Positions 60,085 to 64,000 of a stretch of DNA of 64,000 bases are shown here, in pieces. The stretch covers positions 37,961-101,960 of the forward strand of contig CAZSAL010000002.1 of the NCBI GenBank assembly GCA_964604825.1, given 5' to 3'. This DNA is from CAZSAL01 sp964604825. GTDB taxonomy: Bacteria > Elusimicrobiota > Elusimicrobia > 2-01-FULL-59-12. Within the stretch, counting starts at the first letter, position 1. Every line of letters starts with the position of its first letter. The notes below the pieces were generated by a model. The model was given only the letters and a program-made list of their open reading frames with translations, was not told where the DNA came from and did not search any database. Position numbers and translations under genes: made by a program.

Positions 60085-60141
60085 TCCCATCCCCCGCTTG
60101 CACGCACACGGCGGTTTGGGAACCCAGACAGGTGATGGGAT
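60084..60141 (+). promoter_or_regulatory. Long-range hairpin masking the toxin start
   Basis: ATCCCATC (60084-60091) pairs perfectly with GATGGGAT (60134-60141), which contains part of the toxin ribosome binding region (AGGTGATGGG) and the first two bases of its ATG. Translation of the antitoxin, ending at 60084, would disturb the stem, so toxin output may depend on antitoxin translation. Confidence 0.4.
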
Positions 60142-60481
60142 GATTCGCCGGGGAGAGATTTACTGGGTTCAACTGGATCCGGCCATCGGCTCGGAAATTA
60201 AGAAAACGCGGCCGGCGCTTGTTATTTCCAACAACCAGAACAACGAATTCGCTCAGACGGTCACCCTCCTCCCCATCACATCCAATGTGAAAAAGATTTA
60301 CCCCTTCGAGGTTTTCCTTCCGAAAGGTGAAGGCGGCGTTGATAAGGAAGGGAAAATTAAAACCGATCAGGTCCGCACCGTGGACAAAAGACGCCTGGCC
60401 GGCCCGCCCCTTGGTCCCACCGTGAACGCAGAGATCATCGGAAATGTTGAGAAGGCGCTCAAGCTTCACCTGGGGTTGTAG
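60140..60481 (+). CDS. mazF: MazF/PemK-family endoribonuclease toxin
   Basis: This 113-residue toxin starts at ATG 60140. The family opening IRRGEIYWVQLDPAIGSEIK is followed by KTRPALVISNNQNNE (catalytic Arg region), TLLPITSNV (Thr) and IKTDQVRTVDKRRL. It cleaves RNA at short motifs; the antitoxin just upstream blocks it. A longer frame from 60032 overlaps the antitoxin gene and is rejected. The length is normal for the family. Confidence 0.92.
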   Translation: MIRRGEIYWVQLDPAIGSEIKKTRPALVISNNQNNEFAQTVTLLPITSNVKKIYPFEVFLPKGEGGVDKEGKIKTDQVRTVDKRRLAGPPLGPTVNAEIIGNVEKALKLHLGL

Positions 60482-60550
60482 GCCGCTCCGCAGTTCCACT
60501 CCCCCCATAAAGCAGTCATCCCCCGGCGCATAAACATCACGGCCTACCCC

Positions 60551-60612
60551 ACTCCCCTCACCCTCGGCTCTCCCTGGGGTCGGAACGTACGCGAGGGTGA
60601 GGGGAGTTTTTA
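60551..60612 (+). terminator. Strong intrinsic terminator / palindrome after mazF
   Basis: ACTCCCCTCACCCTCG (60551-60566) and CGAGGGTGAGGGGAGT (60592-60607) form a perfect 16-bp stem with a 25-nt loop, followed by TTTTTAAAA. The stem words belong to the CCTCACCC/GGTGAGGG repeat family. The rest of the 314-bp gap between mazF and the autotransporter holds the two promoters listed next. Confidence 0.65.
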
Positions 60613-60641
60613 AAATGGGGGAGGTTGAGACAGATCATCCA

Positions 60642-60670
60642 TTGACAGGTTCGCATTCCGGCTGTAAACT
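60642..60670 (+). promoter_or_regulatory. Upstream promoter of the autotransporter gene
   Basis: TTGACA (60642-60647) and TAAACT (60665-60670) are spaced by 17 bp. The -35 lies in GATCATCCATTGA (60633-60645), a 13-mer also present at the toxin-antitoxin promoter (59805-59817). Confidence 0.5.
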
Positions 60671-60698
60671 TCAACGTCAATTCAAACCTCCCATTAAA

Positions 60699-60727
60699 TT
60701 GACAACGTCTTAAACTAACGATATAAA
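60699..60727 (+). promoter_or_regulatory. Main promoter of the autotransporter gene
   Basis: A consensus TTGACA (60699-60704) and TATAAA (60722-60727) are spaced by 17 bp, about 70 bp before the ATG. It is in tandem with the promoter 57 bp upstream. Confidence 0.65.
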
Positions 60728-60795
60728 TTAGCCAAGTTTACGAAAATTAACCTTAATTAATGTCCGCCCAATGCCGGCAGAAATGAGACTTTCTC

Positions 60796-63030
60796 ATGAA
60801 CAGCGCCCTCCGCTTCACCAGGCACTTTAAATCTTTTGCCATTTTCCGTACGGCCTGCCTGTCCCTGCTGGTGATCGGGCTTGGGTTTATTTGTAGTCCT
60901 GTTGCTTTTTGCGCCTCCACCAGCACATGGAACGGGGGAAGCACTGATTTCAACGCCAGCGGCAACTGGACACCCAGCGGTTTCCCCACGGACACCGCCG
61001 AATTCAGCAACACAGCCTCGAACAATACGGCGAATCTGTCCGCCACAACGAATCTAAACGAGCTCCTGTTCGATGCGGGGGCCAGCACATATACGATTAA
61101 TGCCAATGGCTATACCCTTAGTATCAACGGAACAGGGATTGTCAATAAGTCGGCAAGTACCCAAACAATTAATGTGGGCAACAGTGTAAATTCAGGGTTA
61201 ACGTTTAACAACACTGCTTCGGCGGGCAATGCTTATATTACTAACGAGCGTATTCTTCAGTTTAATAACAATTCTACGGCAGGCAGCGCTACCATTTCGA
61301 ACACGTACAATTATTTGGATTTTTATGGCAATTCTTCGGCTGGCAATGCTTCCATTTCGAACTCGGCTACCGTTGATTTTGATAACACTGCTTCGGCTGG
61401 CAATGCTTCCATTTCAAACTCGGGTACGTTACACTTTTTTAACAATTCTACGGCTGACAATGCTTCCATTACGAACTCGGGCATGGTGATATTTGAGGGC
61501 AATTCTACGGCCAGCACTGCTTCCATTACGAACGCAGGCGGGACTGTGGATATTAGCGGTCTCTCTTCCTCCGGCATGACCGCGGGTTCTATCGCTGGAG
61601 ACGGCTACTATAATTTAGGCTCCAAAAATTTAACGGTGGGCGGTAATAACCAGAGCACCTCTGTCTCCGGTGTCATCGCGGATGACGGATTCTCCCTCGG
61701 CGCAGGAGGTTCTCTTACCAAAGTCGGCACGGGTACTCTGACGCTCTCCGGGGTTAATTCCTACACCGGCGGGACGACGATCGAAGGCGGGGGCGCAATA
61801 GCCATCTCGCAGGATGCTAACTTGGGTTCAACCGTGGCGGAATCGACCGTCTCCTTTGATAACGGAACGCTGCAGGTGGTCGACGGCTCAACTTTCACAA
61901 CGACCCGCAACATGGTCCTGAATTCGGGAGGCAATGGCGGTGGGACGATCAATATGATTGGCGGTTCCAGCATGACGGTGGCGGGGGTGATCAGTGATGG
62001 GACGCATGGAGCAGGTTCACTGACCAAGGATGGGGCAGGGACGCTGAGTTTGTCCGGCGCCAACACCTATACGGGCGGCACCACCATCAATGCCGGTACA
62101 CTGCAGGCTGGCGGGGAGAACGTGTTTGGAACGGGCAAAGTTACGGTGGATAATGGGGCCATATTTGACCTTAATAATTACAACCAGAGTATCGGCGTCC
62201 ATGTAAACAACGGTACCACGAAGCTTGGAACGGCTGTCTTGTCTGCTTCGAGTTATTCCGGTTCAGGGACATTGAGCACAACGCTTGCCAGTGCATCTTC
62301 CTACGGCAAGCTGAATATTACAGGCACGGCCACGCTCACAGGAGGTGTTCTCCAGGTTGTGCTTGCCGGTCCCTATATTCCCGGCAGCAAGGATACGTTC
62401 ACCGTAGTCACGGCACAAGGTATAAATGGGCAGTTTGCCAGCATAGATCAGCCAGCGGGACTTTCGTTCACCGCCGACTACAGCGCTACGGCAGTTACGC
62501 TTTCACTGGGAAGTATAGTGCCGTACGTGGCCTCAGCGAATAATCCTAACCAGACCGCTGTAGCCTCAGCGCTTGATACACTTCGAACAAGCTCGGATGC
62601 TGACGCGCTGACAGTTACCGGGAATCTTAATACTCTTTCAACGTCGCAACTGCAGAATGCCATGGATCAGATCAGCCCGGCTTCACTGAATGGTTTGACG
62701 CAGCTGGGTGTGATGAATACTACGGCGCACTTTTCGGGGTTGAACCAGCGCTTTTCAGCCATAGCGGGCGGCGGGGCTCTGGCCTCAGGCGGGTTTGAAT
62801 ACTACAATGCGCAGATGCAGCAGAATGCGCCCACGGAAGCGGAGCTTGCCTACAATGGCACAGACGTCAGCCATCTGGGGATCGGTTCCCGCAAGGACGA
62901 ATATGGGAATCTGGTGACGAAGAATACGGCGGAAACGCAGAGTCCGCTGGGATTTTTCGCATCGGGGGTAGGCAGCTTCGGGACCTTGAACCAGACCCAC
63001 GGACTCGAACGGCCTTCAGCCTGGGTATAA
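60796..63030 (+). CDS. Autotransporter, passenger part (frameshifted from its barrel)
   Basis: The 744-residue frame has a signal peptide (about 1-41, ending SPVAFCAS), the WNGGSTDFNASGNW opening of passenger proteins, and about six 19-residue beta-helix repeats (residues 138-248, consensus AGNASISNS). Passenger-associated repeats follow (LTLSGVNSYTGGTTIEGG, LSLSGANTYTGGTTINAG). A linker region follows (ASALDTLRTSS, INQISPASLNGLTQLG-like), ending with the start of the barrel domain (FFASGVGSFGTLNQT). The frame then runs out in an apparent one-base error near 62996. Without it the protein would be 996 residues and complete. It would sit on the cell surface. Confidence 0.82.
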   Translation: MNSALRFTRHFKSFAIFRTACLSLLVIGLGFICSPVAFCASTSTWNGGSTDFNASGNWTPSGFPTDTAEFSNTASNNTANLSATTNLNELLFDAGASTYTINANGYTLSINGTGIVNKSASTQTINVGNSVNSGLTFNNTASAGNAYITNERILQFNNNSTAGSATISNTYNYLDFYGNSSAGNASISNSATVDFDNTASAGNASISNSGTLHFFNNSTADNASITNSGMVIFEGNSTASTASITNAGGTVDISGLSSSGMTAGSIAGDGYYNLGSKNLTVGGNNQSTSVSGVIADDGFSLGAGGSLTKVGTGTLTLSGVNSYTGGTTIEGGGAIAISQDANLGSTVAESTVSFDNGTLQVVDGSTFTTTRNMVLNSGGNGGGTINMIGGSSMTVAGVISDGTHGAGSLTKDGAGTLSLSGANTYTGGTTINAGTLQAGGENVFGTGKVTVDNGAIFDLNNYNQSIGVHVNNGTTKLGTAVLSASSYSGSGTLSTTLASASSYGKLNITGTATLTGGVLQVVLAGPYIPGSKDTFTVVTAQGINGQFASIDQPAGLSFTADYSATAVTLSLGSIVPYVASANNPNQTAVASALDTLRTSSDADALTVTGNLNTLSTSQLQNAMDQISPASLNGLTQLGVMNTTAHFSGLNQRFSAIAGGGALASGGFEYYNAQMQQNAPTEAELAYNGTDVSHLGIGSRKDEYGNLVTKNTAETQSPLGFFASGVGSFGTLNQTHGLERPSAWV
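61210..61542 (+). repeat. 57-bp tandem repeats encoding beta-helix rungs
   Basis: About six units of 57 bp encode variants of (N)NSSAGNASISNSGTVDF. Units share words such as GGCAATGCTTCCATTTC and CTTCGGCTGGCAATGC, so the array is young enough to change copy number by recombination. Confidence 0.75.
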
Positions 63031-63787
63031 GTTCACTACAGATGGCTCCGTATTAGGTGTGGACTATGCCCTGCGCGAATGGCTGACACTGGGAGCTTCG
63101 GCCGGACTGATTGCCACGCATTCGCTTTCCAGCGAAAACAGCGACACCACTGATGTGAACAGCCAGAAGTTCGGTGTTTACGGTGTAGCTCATCGGTATG
63201 GATGGAACATGAACGGATACCTGGGCGGCGCGACTGATGCTTACACCACGAACCGCAACATCACCTTTGGAGATATAAACCGCTCAGCTACGGGATCAAC
63301 AGGTGGGCGGGAGTTCAACACGCGGTGGAGCCTGTCGCGCGAATGGCTGGAAGGCCAGACGCTGATCGAGCCCACGGCCTCCGCGGAATATAACTGGATC
63401 AACTCGCAGGCCTACACGGAAGGCGGAGCGGGTGCGCTTGATTTGAACGTTGGTTCCCAGAAATCGAGTTCGCTGCGATCAGAACTGGGCGCCCGGCTGA
63501 GCCGGGAGTACAAGCTGAAGGACAGGCTGTTTACGCCTTATGTGAGCGCGACCTGGCAGCATGAGTATGACGACCAGAGCCAGTCGATCAATGCGGAATT
63601 CCAGACCGGCGGTATTCCATTCTCGGTAAAGACGTCGGATGTGGGACGGGATACGGCTCTTCTTGGCGCAGGGATGACATTCCAGTGCTGCAAACGTACT
63701 TCCTTATACTTCAACTACCTTGGGCAGGTGGGCAGGGCTAACTTCATGGCGCACTCGTTCGACGGCGGTTTGCGAGTAAAATTCTAA
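63002..63787 (+). CDS. Autotransporter beta-barrel domain, second fragment of the same gene
   Basis: Reading from 63002 in the next frame gives DSNGLQPGYKFTTDGSVLGV and then the barrel (VDYALREWLTLGASAGLIAT, GREFNTRWSLSREWLEGQTL, LGARLSREYKLKDRLFTPYV) and a final strand FDGGLRVKF ending in Phe, as required for outer-membrane insertion. The first in-frame ATG-like start at 63059 would be artificial: there is no ribosome binding site. Removing one C from the CCC at 62996-62998 restores one continuous frame with the passenger. Confidence 0.8.
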   Translation, partial: DSNGLQPGYKFTTDGSVLGVDYALREWLTLGASAGLIATHSLSSENSDTTDVNSQKFGVYGVAHRYGWNMNGYLGGATDAYTTNRNITFGDINRSATGSTGGREFNTRWSLSREWLEGQTLIEPTASAEYNWINSQAYTEGGAGALDLNVGSQKSSSLRSELGARLSREYKLKDRLFTPYVSATWQHEYDDQSQSINAEFQTGGIPFSVKTSDVGRDTALLGAGMTFQCCKRTSLYFNYLGQVGRANFMAHSFDGGLRVKF

Positions 63788-63803
63788 AACAATATCTACT
63801 AAC

Positions 63804-64000
63804 GTGACGTCGACTTCTCGTTGCAACGTAAGAGAAGCTACGGACCTGAAAACAGGCGGGCTGAGCGATTTCCTGCGCACGGCCAGGCCCGTGTTCCCGA
63901 AAGAACTTATGACTCCGGGCATGTACCTGCGGCTGGAATCCTTAGCCCGAAATCTTCCATTGACCCTGTTCCATCGTCTGAACCGGACGCATTTTTTAGT
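63804..64000 (+). CDS. Possible partial gene running off the window
   Basis: A GTG at 63804 opens a frame that stays open to the end (65 codons). It contains VREATDLKTGGLSDFLRTAR and YLRLESLARNLPLTLFHRLN. No good ribosome binding site or recognisable domain is seen. A chance frame is possible. Confidence 0.3.
   Translation, partial: MTSTSRCNVREATDLKTGGLSDFLRTARPVFPKELMTPGMYLRLESLARNLPLTLFHRLNRTHFL

Noticed and set aside
1..64000. tRNA or rRNA genes
   Set aside because: Reading the intergenic gaps on both strands gave no cloverleaf with a GGTTCGAATCC-type arm and no rRNA core sequence; a covariance-model scan was not possible here.

Overview
The window reads as one contig of a diderm, moderately GC-rich uncultured bacterium. 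I infer the candidate phylum Omnitrophota (OP3). The reasons are very large secreted or membrane proteins of unclear function with recurring N-terminal modules, a ChaN/TraB-like N-terminal domain fused to other modules, PorV/PorQ-family and FlgD-like C-terminal domains, and a TolC-type pump plus an autotransporter that imply an outer membrane. This placement is recognition, not a computed phylogeny. I saw no rRNA, tRNA or CRISPR array.

Layout. 1-10.3 kb holds the C-terminal half of an MFS transporter, a Cys-rich small protein, a secreted M28 peptidase, a 44-residue secreted peptide behind a hairpin, a CopA-type ATPase, a reverse-strand EmrB-EmrA-TolC pump operon and an AmmeMemoRadiSam radical SAM enzyme. 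10.3-22.2 kb is a reverse-strand operon of three giant proteins (1125, 615 and 2006 aa) joined by 4-bp overlaps and sharing an N-terminal cassette, followed by a small FlgD-like protein. 22.4-29.3 kb is a forward operon: PorV-like protein, FlgD-tailed exported protein, collar-like protein, TPR protein, histidine kinase and a receiver domain fused to an ECF-type sigma factor. 29.4-41.3 kb carries mfd, a 1189-aa protein with a GH26-like domain, a FIST sensor protein, a DUF151 nuclease-like protein and a 900-aa membrane protein.

41.4-55.1 kb is a conserved housekeeping block: Spy-like protein, NfnA, NfnB, type 2 ferredoxin-NADP reductase, tilS, ftsH, folP, cdaA, a 31-codon remnant in the cdaR position, glmM, pdxJ, glmS, acpS and nnrD, mostly overlapping by a few bases. 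It joins redox balance, c-di-AMP synthesis and amino-sugar supply. 55.1-60.6 kb is an accessory island: a ParB-like protein, a membrane protein, an RloA/RloB defence-type pair between 248-bp direct repeats, a MITE-like element and an RHH/MazF toxin-antitoxin pair. 60.7-64 kb holds an autotransporter with an apparent one-base frameshift.

Several families of short GC-rich palindromic repeats are spread through the window. Some lie in frame inside conserved genes (mfd, the ParB-like gene, copA, the 3' end of pdxJ), an unusual amount of repeat invasion for coding sequence.
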